Assembly (NCBI RefSeq): GCF_029227915.1
Contig: NC_079878.1
Location: forward strand, 24,703,501 to 24,767,500
Direction of reading: 5' to 3'
Origin: Hydractinia symbiolongicarpus
Taxonomy: Eukaryota; Cnidaria; Hydrozoa; Anthoathecata; Hydractiniidae
Length of the DNA stretch: 64,000 bases
Positions 43,140-53,569 of the stretch are shown one piece after another. The notes beneath the pieces were generated by a model. The model searched no databases, was not told the DNA's origin, and saw only the letters and a program-made list of their open reading frames with translations. The position numbers and the translations under genes are program-made. Position 1 is the first letter of the stretch. Each line of letters starts with the position of its first letter.

Positions 43140-44863
43140 AATACTTTAACGAAAAGTTGCATGATTTGCCTGGCCAGGGCTAAGGAGACGCGGGCTGTGG
43201 CAAATAGAGATATTGAGGACCGTTGACTACAAGGCAGACCCCATTGCTATTGATGCGGAAATTCGTCCGTACACCGCAGCGCCATCTTTACAATCCAAGA
43301 CGCTATGGTGTACCAGTACCTTTACAATCTCAGACGCTATGGTGTACCAGAATCATGGATAAGGCTCATACAGCTATACTACGACAGCCTGTGGAGTAAG
43401 TCTTTTTCGGCTTCTGCTCCTTCCAGTTGGCATCAACACTGTAGGGGAATTTTTATCGGCTGTACACTTTCCATTATACTATTTCTTGCAGCTATAAACC
43501 TTATTATTGAGTATGTGTGCGTTACCCTCCACCTTATTGATACTGAAGGTATTAAAAACAAAATCCCAGACCAGCTTTTATGGATGATATGTTCTTAATG
43601 TCCACGTCAATTCCAAGTACTCAAAATTTATTAAACAGGTGTACAACAGCTCTTGATTGGGTAGGCATGTCGTTTAGGCCTTCTAAATCACGCAGCATTG
43701 TTATTGATAAGGGAAAAGTCGTCCAAAGCTCACCGTTTACAGTTGGCAGCGAAAAAATTCCATCCATTCATTCTAATCCAATTAGGTTTTTAGGCAGAAC
43801 AATAAACTCTTTCTTGTCTGATTCTGCTGCAATACAAGAATTTCTAAATGATGCCGAAGACAAACTTATGGCTATAGACAGGTCCTTTCATAAAGGGGTC
43901 CATAAGGTTTGGTTTTTACGCCATCTGTTAATTCCCAGAATCCGCTGGCCATTATTAATTTATGAAGTTTCTCTATTTACTATCACAAAACTAGAGCAAA
44001 GATTTTCTGTTTTCATTAGGAAATGGTTAAAACTACATCATTCAATTTCCAACATTTCCTTATATTCCTCGACATCGCCTTGTCCTCTTCCCCTGAAAAG
44101 TCTTGCATCTGTTCTCAAATCTGCCAAAATCAGTGCACATCTGTTACTAAGAGATTCTGTCAACCCTTGTGTGTCTAAGTGCGTACCAGATTTGAAAGCT
44201 GGAAATTGGAAAGTTAGTGAGGCAGTTCTTTCGGCGGATAGTCAGCTCAATTTCAAAAGGATTTTAGGTTTGCATCAGACTGGTCGAGCTGGCTTAGGAC
44301 TCTTAGACCACAAAAATATACCACCAAAAGGCACTTATGTTTACCGAAAGCTTGTTTCCAATATCATTGAAGAAAATGAAGAAGATATTTACCATGCCAG
44401 AGCTGTACAGTTGCATTTGCAAGGCAATTGTATGAAATGGTGCTCTTATGTGAAAAATGATTTATCTTGGAGAACAATTCTTTCACTGCCACAATGTCTG
44501 ACTTCCTTTTGTATAGGGGCAACCTACGACACCCTTCCCTCTCCAACCAATCTTGTGAGATGGGGAATTGAGAAAAACAAAAGTTGCATTCTGTGCAAAA
44601 AACCATCCTCAAATGTCTCTCACATATTGGGTGCCTGTAGGACCTCCCTTACGCAGGGTAGATACACATACCGTCATGACTTGGTTTTAATAGTTTTGGT
44701 TAAGGCATTAAAAGAGTTTTTGGTATCATATGAACCTCTTAAGGTTTTCAGTGCAACAAAATTAATTTCATTCCGGCCGGTCAATCACCATCTAAGAAGA
44801 GGCATACAAAGTGTCCAGGCCTTCTTCACCTTGCTTCCGATTGGAAAATACTGTCAGATTTAG
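43140..44863 (+). pseudogene. Non-LTR retrotransposon reverse transcriptase and zinc knuckle
   Basis: RT motifs run in order: YGVPESWIRLIQLYYDSLW (43340s), RGIFIGCTLSIILF (43444s), AFMDDMFLMS (about 43575-43604, equivalent to the YADD box with Met replacing Ala) and LDWVGMSFRPSKS. After a long thumb-like region comes a CCHC knuckle, CILCKKPSSNVSHILGAC (about 44587-44640), followed by GRYTYRHDLVL. A frameshift precedes the FMDDM box, and a 32-bp tandem duplication sits at about 43286-43350. The 5' half (N-terminal zinc fingers) is absent. It would copy element RNA at a nicked target. Confidence 0.85.
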
Positions 44864-45448
44864 ATTCCGTTTTAGTTGTTCCACCATACATTGCAATAAC
44901 ACAACTACGCCCAGACGTTTTATTAATATCCAGTTCTTCCAAAACTAATTATGTTAGAACTGACTTGTCCATGTGAAGAGAACACGGAATATTGGCACAA
45001 ACGAAAGCTTAGCAAATATTCTTCACTTTGTTATGCTATGAAAAACAATGGATGGATCGTGCATTTCTTTGCCATTGAGGTGGGTGCAAGGGGTTTCTGT
45101 TCAGAATCAGTAAGGGCCTGTTTTCGTCGCCTTGGTTTCCCTAACAAGCCTTTACGTTCCCTATTAAAATCCGTAACTTTTAACTCCATGAGTGCTTCTT
45201 TTTACATCTGGATGTCTCGAAATTCTACCACTTGGGTTGAGCCTGAAAAGGCCCCAATCATTCCTGAAGTTTCTTCTGTTACAAATATGGAATGTAAGAA
45301 ATCAAAAACCCCTGAGAAATCATCCGCAAATCACACAAAAGTTGCTACAAGGTCTTCCAAAACAACAGTCGCATTGCCATCTAACCCTGATTTTAGGAAT
45401 AGCGGTCTAAAAAACTTGGGAAACACATGTTATGCAATGTTTTTATAA
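44840..45448 (+). pseudogene. Restriction-like endonuclease region fused to the USP catalytic-Cys box
   Basis: The first stretch (44840-44945, shifted by one base) encodes an ILSDLDSVLVV...LRPDVLLIS segment. The frame 44951-45448 then reads LELTCPCEEN, KLSKYSSL and HFFAIEVGARGFCSES, the RPD...ELT...K pattern of a restriction-like endonuclease at the C-terminus of RLE-type LINEs. In the same uninterrupted frame, after a Ser/Thr/Lys-rich linker of about 85 residues, comes NSGLKNLGNTCYAM, the catalytic-Cys box of a ubiquitin-specific protease. The endonuclease-to-USP continuity is visible directly and is not an assembly of separate frames. Confidence 0.8.
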
Positions 45449-46235
45449 CCTTCCAAAAGTTAAAGAAGCCATTTCTGTCAGCAAAACAACCTCAAAGTTA
45501 GACGAAGCATTTGTAGGTGTTCTTCAAAGTTTGGCTGTTTCTAGAAGCCCAGTTGATCCCTCCCATTTTTTGCGTGCTATGAAACATCATATCTCAGCTG
45601 CGAAGGTAAGTGCATTTAATATCTTTGCTCAGCACGACGTCCCCGAGGTTCTTGAATATCTCCTACCTGGTCTGTCATTAGACTTTCCATTTCTTGGAAG
45701 TCTTTTTAGTATTGGCATCAAGACATCAACCACTTGCAATTCATGTCATATTACCAGCTCCTCAGAAGTTATAGCACCATGCATCCAACTTTCTCTGCAC
45801 CCTACGTTACAATCTTCCTTAGATAATTTCTTCGAAAGCGAGGAGTTGTCAGACACCAATGCCTACTTCTGCCATGTTTGCAACGCTCCTTAAACTGCTC
45901 TAGTTGAAAAAGAGGTAGTGTCGTGCGATTCCCATCTCATTTTACAGCTAAAACGTTTTGCCAGTGCCAACGGCCTTGTGTCAAAAATTGCCTCTCGTAT
46001 TACTGCTTACCCTGGTACCCTTTCCATACCTTTAACCGTAGATGGTGAAGTGAAATTTCATCATCGGTACGGTACTCTCGTTCTTTCTGAGGGTAGCGTC
46101 AACCATCGTGAAATATGCGGCAAAACATCTGTATATGGCCATCGCGGGAGCTGCTTGTCTTGTCGTGCTATACGTCAAATAAGCCTATTTCAACCATATA
46201 TAGGCCAGAATGATGCCTACTCCTATGGTGGTTGA
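45432..46235 (+). pseudogene. Ubiquitin-specific protease domain at the C-terminus of the retrotransposon polyprotein
   Basis: After a frameshift at the Cys box, the USP continues with LDEAFVGVLQSLAVS (helical thumb-like part), NIFAQHDVPEVLEYLL (the family's QQDAxEFL-type motif, with Gln-His-Asp here) and a zinc-finger pair region (TCNSCHI and CHVCNAP). A single in-frame TAA (45891-45893) follows, then DSHLILQLKRF (the LxxLKRF motif) and a damaged C-terminal region with VYGHRGS and QNDAYSYGG near the expected His and Asp/Asn boxes. USP enzymes remove ubiquitin. The domain order is complete enough to call, but this copy is inactive. Confidence 0.8.
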
Positions 46236-46940
46236 TGAGGCCTTGGTATCCTGCTGTTGATTTTGTGGGGGATGTTCAGGTATATGGGGCGTGACATGTA
46301 CCTGTATATCTGCCGTGTGTATGGGAGGTGTAATAGGTGTGGTATGACTAGGGGGCGATTTGGCAGATGCCAAATGTCTGATGGCATGCTTTGGAGGTGT
46401 AGTTGGTATGGTATGTATAGGAGGCGTGGCATGCTGCACAATAGGGTTGTTATTCAGGTCAAGCCTGATACCAATCATCGCACTTGCAGGGGCAATCAAA
46501 ATATTACTATTATATCCCAAAATCCTACCCATAAGCAGGTTCATATCAGAGGGCAACATGTACACGTGGTGCATTACAGCGAAGTTCACTGGAGTTCTAG
46601 CATATTGCAGTACCTTCTGAAATTTGGTCATGGCTTAAATTTTCCTGCATGTGGTAATAGACATGGAATTTAAAAATTGAGTTGATGAGGGGTACCGAGC
46701 CCGTCATGTGCTTTGCACAGATGCCTAATGCTGTGGTCGCACAATGGGAGGAAAAATTGACCTGAATGTTCCGGTAGTACAGCGCCCTTTCCAACCCACA
46801 CTAACAGGGTCATCAAGGTAGGTTTTTTGGAACTTTTATGGCATACTTGATAAACTCCCGGAATACCACGGAAATATGGCACTCCGTAGACACATGAGGT
46901 CCTGATGCCCCAAGTTGGTTACACCAAGTGGCCATTCATC
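46185..46940 (-). pseudogene. Unknown minus-strand coding remnant overlapping the USP end
   Basis: The frame 46631-46185 encodes a structured start (KFQKVLQYARTPVNFAVMHH) and a Pro/Thr/His-rich tail made of PPIHT-type repeats, ending in a hydrophobic segment (IGVGIILAYIWL). Another frame upstream (46794-46597) has FSSHCATTALGICAKHMTGS and FKFHVYYHMQENLSHDQ and appears to continue into the first by a frameshift. Composition and continuity suggest a real ancestral gene; I do not recognise it. Confidence 0.4.
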
Positions 46941-47329
46941 CCTGTTACTTTTTTACTTTGTCGGAATCAAATTTATCATATAAAATCTTATATTGTTGGA
47001 CTTTTTGCATAAACCTTTCTTTTGAAAACGAAGTAGCAGCGGCTATTTTTATTTTTAAGTTTGTTGTTGTTGTTTAGTACAAGGTTTATTTTACAGAACC
47101 AAAATTTTCACAATAAATATTCAACAAAAATGACGCACTATTGCTTAGTAATAATTCTGCATCAAGCTGCAACACAGAACAAATTAGAAATTTGTCAATC
47201 TCGGCAACACTTTTTGTGCAACATCGAAACAGTTGTGCAACATTTATTGTGTTGTGCAACATCTCTTCGTCGTATCTCTCCTATTACTTTCGCATTTCTT
47301 TGAGGTCGTACCTCAACATCGACTTTTTT
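46941..47329. other. Flank of the BEL/Pao element with GTTGTGCAACAT repeats
   Basis: A TTGTGCAACAT-like motif recurs three times at about 47212-47262; GTTGTGCAAC is nearly self-complementary. It could be the 3' LTR region of the BEL/Pao element, but no second copy was found beyond 52 kb. Confidence 0.4.
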
Positions 47330-48250
47330 CATTCGACAGAATATAATTTGTTCACAGCTCTCTTCAACTCTGCGGTTTGGGTTTTAACTAAACCTCCTCG
47401 AATCTGTCCATCACGTCCTTTATGAAGGTCGATAACTTTACCGATTTTCCAACGCGACTTCGGTACTTTCTTTTCATGAATTAAAACAACGTCATTGAAC
47501 TTAATTTGCGGGTTGTCCTTACTGTTATGAAGCGATCGGTGTGATTCTCTTAAGTTTACTACCTACTCCTTGCCCCAATGATTCCAAAAGTGTTCAACGA
47601 TCTGACTTATTTCGGTGCTGTGATGGGCAAGGTTCAATTCTTCGTGTGATTTAATGGTGGTAGAATTAGAAGACAAGTTAAGTCTACGTCCAAGAAGCAT
47701 ATGGTTTGGCGACAAACAACTTTCAAACTCGGTAGGATACTCGTACGTCAGTGGAAGATCTCATACAAAACTGTTTGCACCTCTTTAAATAAGAGTGTAG
47801 TTGACCTTAAATCATTTCTTAATAGCTCCTTTGTACTGTGCACAGGGTTAAAAATGCCAATTTATTTTTAGATTTGAAATATAAGTTTGCGTATCACGTA
47901 AAACAAAATTACTACTACCATTGTCTGAGATGATATGATCTGAACAACCTCATCTTGAAATGAATCTTCGAAAGCTACTAATAAATGATGACGAATCGGG
48001 CCTAGGAACTACATCTAACACCAAATCTCTGCTCGATGCGCAGGTGCACAAGGTTACCCACGCTTTATTCATAACTGGTCTTTCATTGGCATTGTTGTAA
48101 TTGTTTTTAACGTACAGAGGTTCAAAATTGTCTTTTCCTACTGCGGCGAAAGCTCTAGCGTCACTGAGTCTGTAACCTGGTAATGGTGGGGAAATCTCAG
48201 GGTAACGAAAAGTTTGTGGTTTCAAACGCTTACGCTTACATAAAGACACT
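47330..48250 (-). pseudogene. BEL/Pao integrase
   Basis: The frame 48249-47950 holds RYPEISPPLPGYRLSDARAF, a LYVKNN segment, KAWVTLCTCASSRDLVLDVV (first catalytic-type acidic region) and FISSFRRFISR. Further down, at about 47580-47330, come the C-terminal motifs NLRESHRS, FNDVVLIHEKKVPKSRWKIG and GRDGQIRGGLVKTQTAELKR, with a stop and frame changes between. It would insert the element DNA. Confidence 0.85.
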
Positions 48251-48441
48251 GGTGTAACAAAATTCGCACTAAACTACGAGCACTTTTTTTTTTTGCAAGA
48301 ACTCTGTCGAAATTCGGTAAGTGTTTGTTTTTTGAGAGATGTGTTTTAGCTTGCAGTGAATATCCATAATGATTATCTTAGTTAACGAGTGATCTTGGAT
48401 GAGCAGTATAGGCGATATCGTTTCAACGGGTAACGGTGCGT

Positions 48442-48876
48442 TTACAAGTCGACCCCTGCAACGTAATAAACCTTTTTCGTCGATAAAAAATATAACATCT
48501 TTTCCTGTGTTATCATATTTGCCAACTTGAACTTCTCCTGGTCGGCTTTCAATAAAAGCTCTTCCGCAGAGACTATTTCACAAGATCGTAGAATATGCTC
48601 CAAAATTCCGTCTTCTTTTTTTCTTTTAATGTTCTCAATGAACCTTAACATCCATGCGGTAATTCTGACCAATCGTGTGAATTTAGAGTACTTATCACAA
48701 TTGGTTACATTGTTGATACTAATTATGTCGGTAGAATTATGCAACACTACTTGTTTACTTCTTTTCAGCTCATTTGAATGCTCAAGTGATAAATCATGAT
48801 ATTTTATCTGTGGCAGCTGGTATTCTTTCGCGCACAAAAACGTTGGCCCCTCCCACCAAATATTGTTTTCTGCCAA
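48442..48876 (-). pseudogene. BEL/Pao Pol spacer between RNase H and integrase
   Basis: It encodes IWWEGPTFLCAKEYQLP, then KFTRLVRITAWMLRFIENI and SAEELLLKADQEKF. These are the segments found between RNase H and integrase in BEL/Pao elements. Confidence 0.85.
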
Positions 48877-49123
48877 ATTTAAAGTGGTGATTCCCCATCG
48901 AGTGATGAGATCTGCTGGATTTTTTCAGTATTGACATAATTCCAGTTACCAGCGCCACTGTTATTTCTAATCTCTTTCAAACGGTTTTCAACAAACGGTA
49001 CGAACTCCTTTATCCATCAGAGATTGATAGTTGAATCAGTCCAAAATAAAATTTTATCAAAAAAAAGTTCTTTCTCCAACGCGACAACAACAGATTTTAC
49101 AAGACGAGACAACAAAAAATTTC

Positions 49124-49447
49124 CTAGTAATTCCAAACAGGCATAGTTATTGATTTTAACGGTGCTACCCTCGATTTAGAAGTTAGTAACATAATAGTAA
49201 TTTTCCCAGATCTCCATTCGGACCTAACGTAAACACAAGCTCCATATCCCTGCTGACTGGCATTACTAAGTCCATGTATTTCCCTGTTTACAACTTCATC
49301 ATCCTTGTCACTATGCTCAATCTTACGACCAACCTCAACAACTCCCACATCCTCCATCTCCTTCAGGATGCTCTCCCAACTCGCCTTTAATTCAACGTCA
49401 ACATCATCATCCCAACTTAGGTTCCTCTCACATATTTTCGGCGTCAA
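49124..49447 (-). pseudogene. BEL/Pao RNase H-like (peptidase A17 domain) region
   Basis: It encodes EIHGLSNASQQGYGACVYVR and LLTSKSRVAPLKSITMP, the characteristic motifs after the RT. In the usual motif the NAS position is an acidic DAS; here it is Asn, another sign of decay. Confidence 0.85.
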
Positions 49448-49461
49448 ATTTTCATGCTAAT

Positions 49462-50262
49462 CTAAATTGGTTGAATGAGTCCCACAGGATCGTAGAACAA
49501 AGACAAAATCTTTAATATATTTCTGTTAGTATGTTTTAACGCTTTTGCCAACTCCAGTAATTCTGAAAAGTCAAAACATAATTTATCGGTCTGTTCATTC
49601 CAAACAAGTTCAAAAATTTTACTATTAGTTTGGGGAGGCGCGGTTAAGTTGGTGATATGATTTATATACTTTCGAACATTTTCATTATATGTGTGCCATA
49701 TACGAAGATAAAAATCCCCTTCTATAAATCGGAGTTTAGGCTCTTTAAACAACTTTACACCTTCTTGATCATTTACGTGACCGCCAATAAAATCGTCGAC
49801 TAAAAACGACCTTACAACCTTTTGAGCAAACAGTGGGTCAAATTCATGCTGACTCACGTGATTTCGAATAGTACCGTTCAAACAAAGTGGTGAACGCGTC
49901 AATCCAAACACTAAACGGGCGAATCGAATTCTAACGATCGTGGGTTGTTCGGCAAGGATATCGTCAAACCTCAAAAAGTTACGATCTGTTTCTTTGATCG
50001 CAATTTATAGAAATGCTTTTTCTATATCGGCTATCAAAACTATAGGATGTGATCTGAATCGCAAAAGGATATCATACAGTTGCGGCGTTAGCTGAGGACC
50101 CTTGTACAGTATGTCGTTTAGACTGGGCGACTCGTGGTTAATTTTCGCGGAAGTGTCAAAAACTATTCTCATTTTTTTTCGTGCTTTTATCGTCACGTAA
50201 AACAGCGTGGTGTGGCAAGTAATGTGTTTCTCCAGGCGTCCCAACATCGCGTACCGGTTCAA
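49462..50262 (-). pseudogene. BEL/Pao reverse transcriptase
   Basis: The first frame (50262-50005) has RIVFDTSAKINHESPSLNDI and VLIADIEKAFL (first catalytic Asp). The second (49974-49462) has VFGLTRSPLCLNGTI and FLVDDFIGG (catalytic Asp pair) and then the thumb region ending LSLFYDPVGLIQP. A stop lies between the two frames at about 50005. Confidence 0.9.
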
Positions 50263-50440
50263 CCCAATTTCATTTGTTCCTTAAAAATATTGTAGTCATC
50301 AACTAGAAGCGACAGGTTGTTTTTCAAGCGATTGTGTAATTTTAATAAGCGTTTTTGGCTGACTTTAAAATTATCTGGCAATAAGGAATGATTTTCTTTA
50401 AACGGCAAGGCTAACTCATAACGACTATCTTTATTCTTTT

Positions 50441-51198
50441 TTATCTTATCAAAAACGAGATCTTACAAGATTTTTCATTTATTGAAATCCCAATACTATC
50501 TAATTCCCAAAATTTGTTCAACTGCTTATCAAGAATGTCAGTTTCCCTCTCACAACAATCAACACGCAAGGTATGATCCAAATTATTTGTCGATATTTTG
50601 TTCTTTTCACACCCTCTCACAGACTCATGCACTCCGCTCAAAACCCATCTGAATTTTGTTTCTATGGCGACCAAACTACTTTCCACACTCCTGTGAATCT
50701 TCCCGGTAACTATATTCCACTACACATCCGATCTGATCAGTAAGTCAATTTCGTTTCCAACTCCCGAAGAAGCAAAATCAGTCTTTTTCAAATCTGTAAA
50801 TTTTTTTTGCAAATTTACGGGTTGCGATTTAATTAGTAAACAAATTGTTGGGACCCAAAGTACGCTAAATGAAATGGTGTTTTTGTCTCGTGTCTAATAA
50901 TTTAACACAGTCAGCAGTTTTAGAAATAACATTGCGATTACTGAAAGTAGAGATATTAATTTATTCCGTGATCTCTGTCTTTAAATTCAACATTCTTCGA
51001 GCGCGATCAGAGATGTGTGTCCTCTGGGAACCCACATCGAACAAAACCTGAATTTGTACGCTTTGGTCGGTGTTTGGATTTTTGAGCATGACATCCGCAG
51101 TTTGCAAAAACACGTTGTATGAATTGTTTTGCACGTGGTTTTGATGCGTAACCTGTGACAGTTTTTTTCCGTGCCCGGGGAATCACCCTTTTTCTTGT
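50441..51198 (-). pseudogene. BEL/Pao aspartic protease and linker
   Basis: The protease loop is readable at about 51037-50990 as LFDVGSQRTHIS, where the family normally has Thr or Ser at the second position of D-T/S-G. The linker frame 50686-50441 has FRWVLSG and a long charged helix before the RT. Confidence 0.75.
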
Positions 51199-52010
51199 TT
51201 ATTTGAAAACAAAGTGCAAAAAACAATATGATTTTTTTAGACACTCCTTTCTAGACGCCACATCCGTAATGACTGGACACTTGTCAGACCAATGACAACC
51301 TTCACAAAATACGCATTTCTCCTTGGCCCTGTATTCAGATGACAAAGTCGCGCCCGAATTGGGCTCGTATGGATGCGAAAAATCAAAACGTTTCTTACCT
51401 ACGTCGTTACTAGGATCCTTTTCTGTTCTGTGTGAGTTAACGGTAAGATTCGGTACGATGCAATTTTCTCTAGCTTTTAACTCGTCATTTATTAGTTCGA
51501 GGAGTTTGTCAATATCCCAGACCTTTTGTTTCAGATTCCTGGAAACAGTCAATTTAAATTCGTGCGGCAATCGTTCCATAATAATCGGATTGAGTAAAGA
51601 GCCATAGTCATTTCCTTCAATACCCATATCATCGCAGAGTCGTCGAAGAGCTGTTAAGTCGCGATCGTTATAAACTATTTTCATCTTCAATAATTCGTGC
51701 ATGTGTGAGTTTATAATTACTTGTGGATCTCCAAATCTGTTGGACAATAGCTTCAATGCTTCTTCGTAATTTTCGTTAGTAAGAGATAATCCAGATATAA
51801 AATTTAAAGCGTCTCCTTCTAAATAGCACCTTAAATAAATTGTGACTTATGAATCGAGGATTCAAAACTTTCATAAAAACCTAACCATTTTGTACAGTCA
51901 CCAGTAAACTTTGTAATTTCTAACTTGGGTAATCTAACTTCCCCTCTGTATGGCAGAATTATATTATGTTTTAAAGTTAATAGCGCAGTAATAAGGTTTT
52001 AATCCACACC
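51199..52010 (-). pseudogene. gag: BEL/Pao Gag
   Basis: The minus-strand reading starts near 51990 with RLPKLEITKFTG-like and ENYEEALKLLSNRFGDPQ motifs. It continues in the intact frame 51756-51199 with helical capsid-like sequence and a C-terminal zinc knuckle, CVFCEGCHWSDKCP (about 51313-51270). The Gag N-terminus is frameshifted near 51790. Confidence 0.85.
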
Positions 52011-52150
52011 CATGTTAGTACGTTAAAGTAGTTTAAGTTTAGAAACTTTTTCTGGAATGAAGCTCAACTTCGAAATTTTCCCCGGATGACAGGATCATTA
52101 TTTTCCTTTGATTGGATTTTTTTCGTTAATAGAAACACTTTACTAACGTC

Positions 52151-52273
52151 TTTTGTCTTCATCTCTTTTGTTTGTATCATTCCATCGATACTTTTGTCTT
52201 CACCTCTTTTGTTTGTATCATTCCATCGATAGTTTTGTCTTCACCTCTTTTGTTTGTATCATTCCATCGATAG
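52151..52273. repeat. Three 41-bp tandem repeats
   Basis: Units at 52151, 52192 and 52233 each contain TTTGTCTTCACCTCTTTTG and TTTGTATCATTCCATCGATA, with one or two differences. They lie just upstream of the BEL/Pao Gag, in its leader or LTR region. Confidence 0.9.
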
Positions 52274-52720
52274 TAAATTGACACATATTTAAAATTCCCA
52301 AGAAGAAAGCTATGTAATTTTCTTGTGTTTTGTTTAGGAGCAAGAATGTGAAAGCTCGTGTTAAAACTTATTATAATATCTCAGTTATTTAGGAGGGGAA
52401 CTTGATTTTGAAAAGATGTTACTCAATTCAAGTAAAATATGCTACTTCCTTATTTAATGATGGTGGTACTCAGTTTCATGTCTTGTGTACTTTATCTGTA
52501 TTTTTAAGGTGAGGGTAAAACTTCTACCTCTTCACAACCATCCGTCTTAAGATTGTCATTGCAAGTTGGTGTTTAGTCACCTCATCCTCATTAATCTTTA
52601 AGTAAGTACAAGAAAAAAACAATAGAAGAAAATATGTTTTTTAATTCGTTGGTCATTAAAACACAAATTACAGTTCTATTTCTTAAACCAGCAGTATTCA
52701 TATCAGCGTATTTTTTGAAC
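52274..52720. other. Gene-free stretch
   Basis: No domain was recognised. Confidence 0.4.
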
Positions 52721-52835
52721 TTTTGTGTGGTTGTGGTGGCGGTTGTTGTGGTGGTTGTGGTTGCAGTGGTGGTGGCGCTGGTGGTAGTAGTGGCTGTATT
52801 GGCATTAGTGGTAGTGCTATTATCTATGCCTTGTT
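52721..52835 (+). repeat. GGT/TGG-rich low-complexity tract
   Basis: Irregular (GGT)n/(GTG)n run on the plus strand, with almost no C or A. The valine-rich open frame across it follows from the repeat and is not taken as a gene. Confidence 0.85.
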
Positions 52836-53221
52836 AGTGCAAATATTTGACGAAAATTACAAGAAAACATAACAATGTGAACCTGAATTATTGTTGGTCA
52901 ATAGAAGGAATATTGTCACGCAAGCAATTTCAATACAAATGCTGGTTTGTCCGATTATTTTGATTTGATTTTTGGATTTTCATTGCTACAACTCGCAAGT
53001 CTAACCCCATAGTTTTCACATAGCTTTTCTTCCGGTTTTTTATCACACCACAGCAACAAGAAAATGTTGTGTAAGAAGTCCATCAACCTGATTGCAGTCT
53101 CGATTCCTATCGGTCAATCAGTTTCAATGAAAACACTGATTTTTAAAGAAGTTGTTACTCGTATGAACCAATTGATTACTCAGTTCGGCTAATGCAACTT
53201 GCTGATTTAAATTTTAGGTCT

Positions 53222-53569
53222 TCAAATCCAGCTTTCAGCATTACTAGTCACCGTTGTCCCTATTCGTGCTGGTGGTGCCAATTGTAGTGGTAAGAGAGAG
53301 GAGGAGGTGGAGGTTAAATGTGTTGGTAGTGGTAGAGGTGGCGATCCTGGTTGTGGGGGCTGATGTCTTGATGATTGCGTGGTGGCTGATGTGGTGTTGT
53401 GGTCCTGTTTTGGTGAAATGTAAAAATACTTTTCATCGATCACACGAACGTTGTGCTTTAACACATTAATGTGTGAAAAGTGCAAATTTTTTGACATATC
53501 GGCCGAATTCACGTCAATAAATAGATCATTATCGAAATTACGAATGCCGATAAGGTGATCAACACGCAT
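53222..53569 (-). CDS. Uncertain small minus-strand frame with Pro/Ser/Thr-rich tail
   Basis: The frame starts MRVDHLIGIRNFDNDLFIDV, with natural-looking composition. It then runs antisense through a GGT-rich tract (53250-53420) that gives the Pro/Ser/Thr-rich tail. No family was recognised; it may be an exon fused to repeat sequence. Confidence 0.25.
   Translation of the reverse strand: MRVDHLIGIRNFDNDLFIDVNSADMSKNLHFSHINVLKHNVRVIDEKYFYISPKQDHNTTSATTQSSRHQPPQPGSPPLPLPTHLTSTSSSLLPLQLAPPARIGTTVTSNAESWI

Larger units (their letters stand above)
47330..52010 (-). mobile_element. BEL/Pao LTR retrotransposon, decayed, minus strand
   Basis: Minus-strand order from 52010 down: Gag with zinc knuckle, aspartic protease, linker, RT, RNase H-like/peptidase-A17 region, integrase core and integrase C-terminus. 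The domains are in the family's usual order, but the reading is broken into at least nine frames. No LTR pair was identified. Confidence 0.9.

Noticed and set aside
47061-47425. Overlapping plus-strand frames near the BEL/Pao end
   Set aside because: They are antisense to integrase C-terminal sequence and adjoining repeats.
52634-52837. Valine-rich 67-codon frame
   Set aside because: It follows from the GGT-rich tract; no independent support.
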